Below, in pieces: positions 35,219 through 45,675 of a stretch of 64,000 bases of DNA (position 1 is the stretch's first letter; each line of letters begins with the position of its first letter). Source of the DNA: Xanthostigma xanthostigma (taxonomy: Eukaryota > Arthropoda > Insecta > Raphidioptera > Raphidiidae); assembly GCA_963575645.1 (NCBI GenBank), contig OY754468.1:23832465-23896464 (forward strand), given 5' to 3'. A program made the translations under genes and the position numbers. The notes below the pieces were generated by a model. It did no database searches. It had not been told where the DNA came from and saw only the letters and a program-made list of their open reading frames with translations.

Positions 35219-35517
35219 ATATAATAATAATAATAATTTCTTTATTTTTGTAATACTACATGCGTAGTGTAGAAGACGTCATTTACATAAAGGTATGATA
35301 CATACAAAAATACAAATTAAGATCTCTTGGTTAATTTACACAAGAAGAATTCGTCGATACTATAAAAATTATGACATAGCAACACAGCTTTGAGCTCATT
35401 TTTGAACCTCCGTAAGCTTAGACTTTTTATTGAGATGGGTAAGTGATTAAATATTTTTATAATAATGTTCATGGAGCCTTTGTTGATGGTGAGAAAAGTT
35501 GTTATGTAGTTGTTTTT
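35219..35517 (-). pseudogene. 3' end of a non-LTR retrotransposon ORF2
   Basis: On the minus strand a frame reads SMNIIIKIFNHLPISIKSLS, then FKNELKAVLLCHNFYSIDEF and CKLTKRS, with its stop at 35317-35319. This is the usual extreme C-terminus of insect Jockey/RTE-like reverse-transcriptase ORFs. A short 3' UTR ends in an (ATT)n-type tail at 35219-35240. It probably joins the fragment at 37877-38335. Confidence 0.75.
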
Positions 35518-35752
35518 AGGCGCGAATAGCGTAAGCTAAAGCGCCTATATGTACTCGCTTTGTCTGTGAATCTGTGAATCTGTATGTCACGCTTTTTTGT
35601 GGATTGTGTACAGCTCAAACGCCTTAACCGATTTTAAAAAACTTTTTTTTGTTCGATTCGTCTCCGGGTAACTTAGATCCTAACGTCGCCCGATTTTTGA
35701 ATTTTTGCTCCAGAGGGGAGCAATTTAGAAAAAACGAAGTTTTTCGCTTATA

Positions 35753-36313
35753 ACTCGCTCAATTTAAATCAGATCGGTTCGAAACCTGTCTTAAACGAAA
35801 GAGGAGAAAATTTTACATAAATTTCGTACAACAGAATTTGCCCAATCAGTTTTTTTATACACATTTATATAGAAATAAATTCAATCTGATATAACCGATG
35901 GCAAACATCTTTCGGTTATCTCTCTCTGTTGCACGGTTTAACATGGCAATTTAAAAATTACGTATGTTCTGTCTTCAAATAAAATTGGTCGATAATATTA
36001 TTTATTACAATAATGAAATTAAAAGATAGCATTTGTTCAAAAACGGATGCCGTTTCGAATATTTGTAAAATGCAACGCCTTCTGGGTTAACAATTTGAAT
36101 AACTAATTATAATTATTAGAACATAATACTTTGACAGATGGAAACGTCACTTTTGACATTTCTTACTATTCCGACACCACGGACGAGCGGATTGAAACCA
36201 AATTTTGGGAGGATGTTTGATATGCAAATATGAAGTGGCCTATTGTTTTTTGGGAACATCGGCGCATGCGTAAAAGAATATATCTCTTATAATGTTGTTT
36301 TATATAATAATAA
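35753..36313 (+). repeat. Dispersed repeat, copy 2
   Basis: Reverse complement of 23516-24052 with the same landmarks (GTCTTAAACGAAAGAGGAG; GATATGCAAATATGAAGTGG; GGGAACATCGGCGCATGCG). Confidence 0.75.
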
Positions 36314-36563
36314 TTGGGGAATTATAAAACGGTCGAATAAAAAAAAAAACTTGGTGATGAGATACTGTTTTAATAACTTGAATATTAAAATAACAGTTGT
36401 GTGACTAAATTAATAAGTGAGCGACTAAGTTACTAAGTGAGCGACTGAATTACTAAGTGAGCGACAAGAATGCCTTCGGTAATTTTGAAGCAAATATCTT
36501 CAACCGATTGAGATGAAAATTTGTATACACGTTAAGTTTGGATAACAATGCATGGTTAGCTAT

Positions 36564-37524
36564 GTGACGTCACTCTAAATCCAATATGGCGAACTTCTAA
36601 ATATGGCGGACTAATTTTATTATGCTTTCCTACAATATGGGTATCAAATGAAAGGGCTTGCTGAGAATAAAGTGACGTCACTCTAAATCCAATATGGCGG
36701 ACTTATAAAAATGGCGTACTAATTTTATTATGCTTTCCTACAATATGGGTATCAAATGAAAGGGCTTGCTGTAAATAACTCGAAAAATAAAGTGACGTCA
36801 CTCTAAATCCAATATGGCGGACTAAGTTTTTTATGCTTTCCTACAATATGGGTATCAAATGAAAGGACTTGCTGAGAATAACTCGAAAAATAAAGTGACG
36901 TCACTCTAAATCCAATATGGCGGACTTCTAAAAATGGCGGACTAATTTTATTTTGCTTTCCTACAATATGGGTATCAAATGAAAGGGCTTGCTGTAAATA
37001 ACTCGAAAAATAAAGTGACGTCACTCTAAATCCAATATGGCGGACTTCTAAAGATGGCGGACTAATTTTATTATGCTTTCCTACAATATGGGTATCAAAT
37101 GAAAGGGCTTGCTGAGAATAACTCGAAAAATAAAGTGACGTTACTCTAAATCCAATATGGCAGACTTCTAATGATGGCGGACTAAGTTTTTTATGCTTTC
37201 CTACAATATGGGTATCAAATGAAAGGGCTTGCTGTAAATAACTCGAAACATAAAGTGACGTCACTCTAAATCCAATATGGCGGACTTCTAAAGATGGTGG
37301 ACTAATTTTATTATGCTTTCCTACAATATGGGTATCAAATGAAAGGGCTTGCTGTAAATAACTCGAAAAATAAAGTGACGTCACTGAAATCCAATATGGC
37401 GGACTTCTAAAGATGGAGGACTAATATTATTATGCTTTCCTACAATATGGGTATCAAATGAAAGGGCTTGCTGAGAATAACTCGAAAAATAAAGTGACGT
37501 TACTCTAAATTCAATATGGCTGAC
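36564..37524. repeat. Tandem array, nine ~120-bp units each with TGACGTCA
   Basis: GTGACGTCACTCTAAATCC begins units at 36564, 36672, 36792, 36895, 37015, 37135, 37255, 37375 and 37494; most spacings are 120 bp, with shorter ones of 103 and 108. Two units have GTGACGTTACTC. Each unit also has CCAATATGGCGGAC and ATGGGTATCAAATGAAAGG. Because 120 is a multiple of 3, the minus strand stays open for 193 codons (36803-37384) as a 40-residue repeat; unit differences are not mainly silent, so I do not call a gene. Confidence 0.92.
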
Positions 37525-37534
37525 TAAGCTTTTT

Positions 37535-37850
37535 TTGATAAAGAGGTATGCGAATTGTCTCGCAGTGAAACGCGATGGGGCAGAGGTGGAGTTTTTAAAA
37601 AAATAATTTCGGGGTTAACGATAAACGGGTATGCGAATTGTAATTCCGGGGTGAACGATAAAGGGGTATGCGAATTGTCTCTCAGTGAAACGGGAAGGGG
37701 CAAATGTGGAGTTTTTAAAAAAACAATTCCGGGTTGAAAGATAAACGGGTATGCGAATTGTCTCGCAGTGAAACGGGAAGGGGCAAATGTGGAGTTTAAA
37801 AAAAAAAATCCGGGCTGAACGATAAATATACACCAATTTTCAAACAAAAC
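37535..37850. repeat. Minisatellite with GATAAAGGGGTATGCGAATT units
   Basis: Units starting GATAAA(G/C)(A/G)GGTATGCGAATT recur at 37537, 37620, 37656 and 37740, with GTGAAACGGGAAGGGGCAAA and runs of A. It matches the core of the element at 20195-20760. ORFs at 37524-37847 derive from it. Confidence 0.8.
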
Positions 37851-37876
37851 ACCAGGGTATATGATGTAAAATTACG

Positions 37877-38335
37877 CGCCTTGTAATTCTTGAATTACTT
37901 GGGCATATACTCCCACTGGTTAATTCTGGTACTGTATTCATGATGGCGTAAATTGTTCATAAAAAGCTGCGGATATGTTTTGCAGAAGATGCAGCACTCA
38001 TAAATGAAAATATCATAAATTGTAAGTATTTTCATGCTCTTGAACAGCGGCCTACATGATTCTCTAGGTCCAATATTTCCTATAGTTCTCACGCAGCGCT
38101 TCTGAATAAGAAAAAGTTCATGAACATACGGAGAGTTACCCCAAAAGATAATTCCGTAGCGAAAGTTTGATACTACGTAAGCATGGTAAACATTTAGTAA
38201 CACAGATCGTGGAACGAAGTTGCTTAAAGCTCTCCAAAGATAACTATATTTACTGATTTTATTACTGAGCTGCTCGATATGATATTTCCACGTCAGGTTT
38301 TTATCTATTAGAATGCCAATATGTCCTGAAAATTG
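37877..38335 (-). pseudogene. Non-LTR retrotransposon reverse-transcriptase C-terminal fragment
   Basis: The minus frame reads HIGILIDKNLTWKYHIEQLS, then NFRYGIIFWGNSP, IQKRCVRTIGNIGPRESCRP and PLFKSMKILTIYDIFIYECC. These are conserved blocks after the polymerase domain of Jockey/RTE-like elements. The frame stops at 37895. The continuation appears at 35317-35517 on the far side of a 2.36-kb insertion. No N-terminal catalytic part is present. Confidence 0.85.
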
Positions 38336-38551
38336 TATTAAAACGTGTGATATTTGTCAATACAACATGAGAATACAAATTTTTAGTTTTTTCTTTGTAA
38401 TACTGAGGATTTTTGTTTTTGAAATTTATTTTTTTCTGTACAAAAGATTTGTGTTATGCTATTTTTGTAATTTTTATCTAATATTAAATCATATATATAA
38501 ATCCAGTTCGAAGACATTTGGGAAGAATGATACATACTTCTTTTTAGTGTA

Positions 38552-38924
38552 CAGTAGAACCCCGATTATCCGAGGTAACATGGGGAACACCCTACTCGGA
38601 TAACTGAAAACTCGGATAGTACGGATTTATTTTTTATTCATTAAAAAAATAAACACAAATGTAGGTACTTTAAACGGTTTATAAACGTTTTTACCATGTA
38701 CATAAATATTTTTACTAATAAATTATTCTATCGCCCCGACGATTTTAAATGGAAATATGTATCTACATTACATACTATATTTTAGAAGCTCGGTTAATAC
38801 GGATATTGGGTCTTTATTTAGTGGCTCGATTAATCCGGATCATAGACGCGCGTACCTCGCATTAGATTAGCTCGGTTAATCCAGAGCTCGGATAATTGCG
38901 ACTCGAATAATCGAGGTTCTACTG
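38552..38924. mobile_element. pogo/Tigger-like MITE, copy 2
   Basis: Ends CAGTAGAACCCCGATTATCC and ATAATCGAGGTTCTACTG are flanked by TA. The interior repeats CTCGGATAA/CTCGGTTAAT in typical Tigger fashion. Non-coding. Confidence 0.88.
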
Positions 38925-39659
38925 TATTTTGAAAGCATTACTATCAAAGATGGAATAAGATGTTTCGTAGAAAGTGTTTCCCGAAACGAGAATTCGTACA
39001 TTTTGTATGCACAAACACATTCAAATGCTTGTAAAATAGAACTATGCGGATTAATAAGGAGGAATATTGAACTTCTAGTGGACAGTCATCTTAAGATTAG
39101 ACACCTGCAGAAGAACCTTAAGTTCCATCGAGATGGCAGTACGCCCGATTTCAAATCAGTAGATACTAATATACAATAGATACTCGCACCTCGTCGAAAA
39201 ACCCCTTTGCACTCTGGGAGTGCCGGCGGAAATGAAAACTTGAATATTAACGTCTTACGAATTTTCGATCAAAATGGTTTGTATCATATAGATTGCATTT
39301 TTATGTACGATATTTCAACGCTAGATGTCTAACGTTGTATAAAAATATACAGTCAAACCTTAGTGAGTGAGAACTGGGTACGATCAGGTCTGACGATCTG
39401 ACGCGAGTTTAACATTTTTTACCCATTACAAAAAAAGTGTACAACGCCGCTAAAGAAGTTTTCACTTCAAAAAATTTGCCGTTCTCTTCCGTTGAAACGC
39501 AAAAAACTCTATAACTCAAATTATTTAAACTCTATAACTCGAACTAAATATGATTTCTCTACGAGATACTGTGCAGTGTGCATATATAGTCTTAATCATA
39601 CATAATTACTCTTTGTAATTCGAAGTTCCAGTCTCACAATCTATATATTTGGAAGTATG
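38925..39659. other. No gene; one worn pogo-like left end
   Basis: TACAGTCAAACCTTAGTGAG at 39349 with ACTCTATAACTCGAA further on resembles a degraded pogo-type element, but no clean right end was found. Confidence 0.4.
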
Positions 39660-39816
39660 TAATGTATATGTTACGGTTAATACAAGAAAGTAGTTAATTC
39701 GCGAATTAACCGGCTAATACCCGAATTAACCAATCCTTGACGTTTGGTAATTCGGGTATTAGCCGGTTAATTCGCGAATAAACTACTTTCTTGTATTAAC
39801 CGTAACATATATATTA
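39660..39816. mobile_element. Near-perfect palindrome, ~70-bp arms
   Basis: TAATGTATATGTTACGGTTA...AGCCGGTTAATTCG-type arms pair around the centre ATCCTTGACGTT. TTACGGTTAATACAAGAAAG and CTTTCTTGTATTAACCGTAA are exact complements. It abuts the next palindrome. Confidence 0.85.
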
Positions 39817-39960
39817 CCGGCCAAACCCGATTTCAGGACAAACTAGTTTGGCCTAGGCCAAACTAGTTCTACAAACCAGTTTGGCCTAGGCTGAACTAGT
39901 TTGCCCTAGTATGAATAGTAGGCCAAACTAGTTTGTCCTGAAATCGGGTTTGGCCGGTAA
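39814..39960. mobile_element. Palindromic element CCGGCCAAACCCG
   Basis: Arms start TTACCGGCCAAACCCGATTT and end AAATCGGGTTTGGCCGGTAA, with AAACTAGTTTGGCCTAGG repeats inside. Related wording near 5665-5790 suggests an old relative there. Confidence 0.85.
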
Positions 39961-40204
39961 CTACCATTTATAGCCTCTTCAAATCAAAGTTATTATTGTC
40001 TGTGTCTGTTAGACTCCCAATTTCGAAAAGATGGTTGTTGGAAATTATTTATTTTGTGAATCAACTTGTATCATTAGAACTTGGAAAGGGTGAAGGATGG
40101 TGAAGAAATAATCACGCCGAGCTCGATTTCAATATTCTAATTGATCCGGTGCTCCCCTAAACATTTTTAGTCACGCGAAGAATATATGCTTCTATAGCTG
40201 ACGA

Positions 40205-40554
40205 CAGGGGCGGATCAGCCCACAGGGATTTTGGGATTTTTCTCGGTAGGCCGGGTCCCGCCGAGGCCGGTAGACCGATTGCCTATATTAGTTTATATCT
40301 TTTTTGTTTACTAATTATGTCCACGGTGGATTCAGTTATGATTACGGTGGTTACAGTTGTGTCCACGGTGGATACATCTGTGACCACCGTGGACATTACA
40401 TAATTTTTGTGACGGTGAATAGAGTGTCGAACTCTCACTTTGTACAGAGCGCCAAATACTTGCGCTGGCCTTATGTATGAAGTAAAATAGAATTCATGAC
40501 GCGATTGGAATTTTACTTTCCCGGGCCGGAATAGTTGAGCCCATCCCGCCTCTG
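40205..40554. mobile_element. hAT-like element with perfect 8-bp target duplication
   Basis: Starts CAGGGGCGGATCAGCCC, ends GAGCCCATCCCGCCTCTG, flanked exactly by GCTGACGA. Inside, GTCCACGGTGGA recurs (40320-40400) with its complement. Not coding; the 117-codon minus frame at 40283-40636 runs out of the element. Confidence 0.9.
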
Positions 40555-40562
40555 GCTGACGA

Positions 40563-41086
40563 TTTGAAAACTTCCCACTAATTGTAAAAGAAAATGTTGG
40601 AAAAGAAGCCGACAGTAAAGTAATGAAAACTGTCACAACAACGATATTAAACGCTGTTAATTGTGTGCTGTACTTTGAAGAGTGAATGTTTGACGTAAAT
40701 TATTATCTGTCACGTCGCGGTCATATCTACGACTAGCAAAATACAGTGTTCACCGAAACCGCTTAACATTCAAGGTCCAACATTGCCACAACGCAGTTTT
40801 CACTGCTATTTTAAAGGATTTTATTGTTTCCATGGCTCCTGTATTACAAGCCCTCAATTCTCAGGTTCTAATCCGAGAATTGTAAAAAGTATAATTTAGA
40901 TTTTAATGTTATTATATAAAAAAGAAATGAAAATGAAAACATAAATTGGTTCTAGGCCCAAATAACAGTATTGATTGGTCCTAAATAAAAAGAAAGCTCG
41001 AACCTTTTAGTTAGGGAGCTGACGCGCAAAAAAACCATGTCGTTTCAACTTTCTGCCGTCTGGTAAGCTATTTAGGTAATTTAGAG
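40563..41086. other. No gene recognised
   Basis: AT-rich DNA between two hAT-like elements; no exon-like frame seen. Confidence 0.4.
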
Positions 41087-41346
41087 CAGGGGCGGGCAAA
41101 TATTTTGATCGGCGGGCCACATAGCTGATGAAAATTTGAACGCGGGCCGGATGGCTGACGAAAATTTCACCGCGGGCTAAAAATTTGCAGAAATAAAGAT
41201 CCTCACATTCTATTTCCGCATTCGGAGAGCAAAAAAAAAAAGGTCCGCCCCCGCAATCTATTTCCGCTACAATTTTTCTAAAATTTTCTAAAATGCTTCG
41301 CGGACCGGATAAAATTGCGCTGCGGGCCGCCATTTGCCCAGGCCTG
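41087..41346 (+). mobile_element. GCGGGCC-rich hAT-like MITE, copy 4
   Basis: Starts CAGGGGCGGGCAAATATTTT, ends TTTGCCCAGGCCTG, flanked exactly by ATTTAGAG. Same family and orientation as 15207-15469. Confidence 0.92.
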
Positions 41347-43118
41347 ATTTAGAGTTTTTTTTTCTTATATGATATATAGGCGGAATCTGGACCCATTTAA
41401 AGATGGGGGGGGGAGCAGGTAAATCGAAAAAATGTCGACCTAACTGGTTTTAACGGTATAATTTACTTTCAGTGCTCTACATTTCCGGAAAAATAGTGGC
41501 AGAAAAAAATTAAGGGCCATTTTCCGTGCGTGAATAAAGAAAAAAATCGAACCCTAATCGGATCTTACAAAATGGAAAATTTTCTTTTCAATGTGTACAT
41601 CGACGGAAAAATAGTGGTATAAATTTTTAACGTTCTATTTTTCGCAATTTGACGTCAAACTGTCGAAAATGGGATAAAAAATATCAAAAATGGTTATAAT
41701 TTAAAAAAAATTTCTGCCGCTTCGTTTTTAGGTTTTGTTAGAGCCAAATGACCGGGAAATACCAACGGCAGAAATTTTTGACTAATCGCACCCTTCCCAA
41801 GCCATCGCTAAAAAGATGGATTTATGAATTGGCCACCTCGCAGTGCATTTGGCCAACTTCCTTGCAGTTTTGCATACTTACTAGTTTGATAAATAATAAC
41901 TGTAAGTGGAAAACTTCAAAATGCAAGATTATATATAAATTGGTCGATAATTTTATTTATTGCAAGATTATATACTTTTCGAAACTTTACAAAAAATATA
42001 TAATCAATGAAACGTCCATTGAAAGATATTTCATTGTTGCAAAATTTCTTTTCTGATTTTAACGTGCAGCGAGTTAACCGCAAGATGATTTCTAGCGGCT
42101 GTTCTAGAAAAACTTACTATAAAAATGAAAAAAATTGCGCTTTAGAGTAGGTACTGGAAAACATAAACTGGTTAAACATGCTGAAAGCATTGTCAAAAAA
42201 TTTGATTTAACAATTACTTGTGATAATAGGTGTGTTCCAAACAGCCAGGAAACGGACACGATACCGTCAGCGTAGGTAGCTAAAATGTGTTCCAAAACAG
42301 ATACAGTTTCGTTTTAGCTGCTGCGCATGCGGGTGACAATTTCGTGTACGTTTGCTGGCTGCTTAGAACATACCTATTATTAAAGTATTGTTTATTTTTA
42401 CAAACCGTTTTAAAAATATGTTTGTTTCAGGTAAGTCCCATATCGACAATTGCCGCACCAGATTCGGTAAGAGATTTATAAAGTTTAATTATATTTTTAC
42501 GTAAGTATACAAAACGAACTGACTCATATGTCACTTCGTGATTTCTGTTATGTTGTTTTATCAGATATTGCTCACCAATTGCATTAGATATAAACGAAGT
42601 TTCCCTGCAAATGAAACCAATATTGTGGAATACTTTAATATGCAGTTTGGTTTAACGACCAAACGTTTTATACTGCTTTATATTAAAGATAATAGAACAT
42701 TGAACAATTATCTGGCACCAACTAGGACGTGGTACAAATTAGTTCTAGCTGCGCTAAATCCCAAGGACACAAGAAACGATTCTATTCGTAGTGTTTAGTA
42801 AAGATTTTTATTTATTTGTGAGAATTTTTGAGCTCACACAATCAGAATCTTGACACCGCAGTTACGTTATCATTAAATAGGAGCATTATTCAAGGAGAGC
42901 AGTTTGATGAAAAATTTAACTAACGCTGTTAGTGCTTTTTTCTGATCACTTCAATTTATTGTCGCCATTTTTTTATTAATTCGTTTACGGAAAGTTGAAA
43001 AATTAGCAACTTACGCGAACTAATAGAGATGGGCACATGAGAAACGTAATATAGATGGAAGCCAAATATGACACAAGATTAAACTTCTATACAGTCTATC
43101 TTCTCTGAATATACTAAC
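41347..43118. other. No confident gene
   Basis: Frames at 41748-42056 and 42538-42798 have no family I know. 42237-42355 is a worn relative of the inverted-repeat element at 17134-17346 (GTGTTCCAAA, GTTTCGTTTTAGCTGCTGCG). A 36-bp stretch 42430-42465 has AG before and GTAAGA after, but nothing supports it as an exon. Confidence 0.4.
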
Positions 43119-43620
43119 TAGTGATGTGCCGGATATCCGAGGGAGAAGAAAGATCCCTATCCGTTAGTTTTTGGCGGATCTTTTACCTTATTAATTTCCA
43201 ATTCATAGATGAAATTTTATATATATAGGTGATTAGGTAATAATGAAAAACTGTTAAATTCCATTCAGATTATTTTTTATTTTTTAAAATCGTATTTGGC
43301 ACCTTTATATTGCAAACATTTATCGTAGTGAGTACCATACCAATAGTACATAACTCAAAGGTACTAAAAAACTATCTTTATAATGAGATATATTGCACAT
43401 CGATCTTTGGAAAGAGACAATATGTTATGAGAGTTAACTCTTAAAGAGGTCAATAACTTTTTCCCATAACAGATAGTCTCTTTCCAAAGGTCGATATGCA
43501 ATATTTACCGCCGCGTACTCTAAGAAAGTTAAGATCCGTATCTGCGGAACTTGAAACCAAATATCCGTATTCAGATTCGTATCTGCGGATATATATTTTT
43601 AACGATCCGGCACATCACTA
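43119..43620 (+). mobile_element. hAT-like element rich in ATCCG repeats, copy 1
   Basis: Terminal repeats TAGTGATGTGCCGGAT and ATCCGGCACATCACTA, flanked by ATACTAAC and ATACTAAT. An internal hairpin uses GGAAAGAGACAATATGTTAT and ATAACAGATAGTCTCTTTCC. Other copies at 60324 and 62274. Confidence 0.88.
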
Positions 43621-43628
43621 ATACTAAT

Positions 43629-44450
43629 CTTGATTACGGAGTAATCTCTAATCTCTATGGCAACTAGCGCGCACGAATGTTAGTATACTGTGAGTATGCA
43701 TATTGTTGTTATACACATTAAATATATCTGCATAACGTAATGCGGTTATCGGGTTAATTCGATATAAATAAAGCAATTAGCGCCCCAGCTTGTTTATTGT
43801 ATGTACGCGACCGTCTGTCTCTGTCACTCTGAATTTAACGTCACGTTTCTCCATATAGTTGGCGCTGCAGTCAGCCATTGGCATTGACCAGTGACGGTGT
43901 TTAGAAACTGGACTGCGTGGACTTCGATCGCTAAATGAAGATGTAAAAATTTTCTTGAGTCGTCTATACATCGAAGTAAAATTGAAGTGTCTGTCTGTAA
44001 TATCGAAATAACGGTCTGCATTTTTTGAGCTCACACGACTATAAACGACCATTTTTTAAATGTTTGTCTGTCTGTCTTCGAAATGGCTCAATATGGCACT
44101 TCACAGACAAGTAAAGGACTATGCCAGGAAAGATCTGGACTACATTTTATTCCAAAAAGAACCCTTAAGGGGGTGAAAAGAAAATTTTCTAAACAGCTGA
44201 AACGATTGTGATGGCACTAAACAGATAGATGAAAGACAGGCTACATTTTATCAAAAAAAAAACCTTTAAGTGAGTGGAAACCTTCATAAAAGATACGTTG
44301 TATCTCTGAAATTGCTTAAGCTGAAAACATGAGACTCGGGAAACAATACTGTTCTTAGAAAATAAAGAAATACATGTTCGACGCTCTTTTGAAGACACCA
44401 CCCGGGCAGGGTGAGGGTGGATTTTATATAAAGAATTTAGCTGTATTATA
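43629..44450. other. No gene; repeat-like wording
   Basis: 43780-44060 is somewhat GC-richer with overlapping minus ORFs (43777-44052) but no recognised product. 44085-44400 resembles dispersed insect repeats (TTTATTCCAAAAAGAACCC, AAGGGGGTGAAAAG). Confidence 0.35.
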
Positions 44451-44718
44451 TCTATACTAATATATAAAGCTGAAGAGTTTGTTTGTTTGTTTGCTTGAAC
44501 GCGCTGATCTCAGGAACTACTGGTTCAAATTAAAACATTTTTTTTGTTGGATAGCCCATTTATCGAGGAAGGCTATAGGCTATATGATATCACGCTACGA
44601 CCAATAGGAGCGGAGCATCAATGGATTAAATGTTGCAAAATGTATCTCAAAAATAAGCTTCTATTTAGGTGAAATGTTGTAACTAAATATACCAATATTA
44701 GCGTTGCACATCTGAAGC

Positions 44719-44799
44719 GCCCGGCTGGCTCAGTCGGTAGAGTACGTGACTCTTAAGTCTTAATATCAGGGTCGTGGGGGCTCGAGCCCCACGTCGGGC
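44719..44799 (+). pseudogene. tRNA-Lys(CTT)-like pseudogene inside a Helitron-like element
   Basis: The acceptor stem GCCCGGC/GTCGGGC still pairs fully (one G-U) and the A box TGGCTCAGTCGG is clear. The anticodon region is partly duplicated (ACTCTTAAGTCTTAATATC) and the T loop has two extra bases, so it should not work as a tRNA. It is closer to tRNA-Lys than the copy at 6855. Confidence 0.82.
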
Positions 44800-44955
44800 G
44801 AATATATTTTAATTTTTTTTTATTTTCTACATTATTTCCTTACATTTAAATTTATTTTTATAGGTAACTATAGGGACCTATATAAAAATAATTTTCCTAC
44901 AGTGTTTTCAATTAAATATTTATTATATTTTATTAATTCCAGTAATTATTGATTT

Positions 44956-45482
44956 AATAGTATATTGTGCGACTAGTGAGAGAAGGAGAAGATTCCATGA
45001 GCGTGAAATTTGCCGCACGAGCGCAGCGAGTGCGGTAAAACACACGCGAGTGGAATATTCTCCTTCGATCAATAGTCGCACATAATACTTTATTCAACTA
45101 GCAGGAGTAATATGTAATCGGGGCCCTGATAAAAGAGGGAAAAATAATAAATCACTTCATTGATTGACGTACCACCGTCAGTGTATACACAAGATTGCCA
45201 TGATTTCGCTGAATTGCGATGCTGTTTTCATATAAGTATACAATACCGCCTACCACGTTCCTATTGGTCCAGAAGCTACTTGCAGTTTTTTTCATTATTT
45301 AGCGCTTGGACTTGCTACTGAGTTTCTATTGGTCCAGAAAATTCATTATTACACTAGTGAAGTAATACATTATTTCTCCCACGCCAGAAAATTCATTATT
45401 ACACTATAGTGAAGTAATATATTATTTCTCCCACGTTTAGCAGGGCCCCGAAATTACATATTACTCACGCGTGTTGAATAAA
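44956..45482 (+). mobile_element. AATAGTATATT palindromic composite element, copy 2
   Basis: The first ~140 bp fold: GTGCGACTA with ATAGTCGCAC, AGAAGGAGAA with TTCTCCTTC, TTCCA with TGGAA, GCCGCAC with GTGCGGT around an 11-bp loop. A second inverted pair follows (ATATGTAATCGGGGCCCTG near 45109; CAGGGCCCCGAAATTACATA near 45431). An internal duplication (TTCATTATTACACTA) is present. The twin is at 48027-48535. Confidence 0.85.
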
Positions 45483-45675
45483 AGTTTATTATCTATACTT
45501 ATAAAAAGTATAATTACTGCTTTTTATCGACAGAAACTTTTGAACGGTAACTCCGATCATCATGAAATTTGGACACAACATTCATCTCGGTAAACTAAGA
45601 TGAATGTGCGTACTCATGTTCCTCTCTTCCCCATCCGTTCTTTTGCACCCGGGTGAAATCGGGCAGGACGGCTAG

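Larger units (their letters stand above)
35519..37876. mobile_element. 2.36-kb composite insertion splitting a retrotransposon tail
   Basis: It starts GGCGCGAATAGCG and ends AAAATTACGCGCC, so the ends are weak inverted repeats. It holds, in order, a dispersed repeat (35753-36313), the left part of the 20195-type element (36318-36490), a 120-bp tandem array (36564-37524) and a minisatellite (37535-37850). Retrotransposon coding sequence lies on both sides. The boundaries are inferred. Confidence 0.55.
44451..45675 (+). mobile_element. Helitron-like element, long form (copy 3), with an insertion
   Basis: TC after A at the start, CACCCGGGTG near the 3' end and CTAG before T, as in copy 1. It carries the tRNA-Lys-like sequence in the matching place and shares the stretch TTCCTACAGTGTTTTCAATT after it. 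It is interrupted by the palindromic element at 44956-45482. Confidence 0.8.

Noticed and set aside
36803..37384. 193-codon minus-strand ORF made of 40-residue repeats
   Set aside because: It exists because the tandem unit is 120 bp; unit differences change residues as often as not, and there is no start context, domain or flanking exon.
36564..37524. CRISPR-like regular repeats
   Set aside because: The units are contiguous tandem copies without unique spacers, in a eukaryotic genome.
42430..42465. 36-bp candidate exon (VSPISTIAAPDS) between TTTGTTTCAG and GTAAGA
   Set aside because: Splice-like sites are good, but the peptide matches nothing I know and its phase does not add an FNDC3-like sequence.
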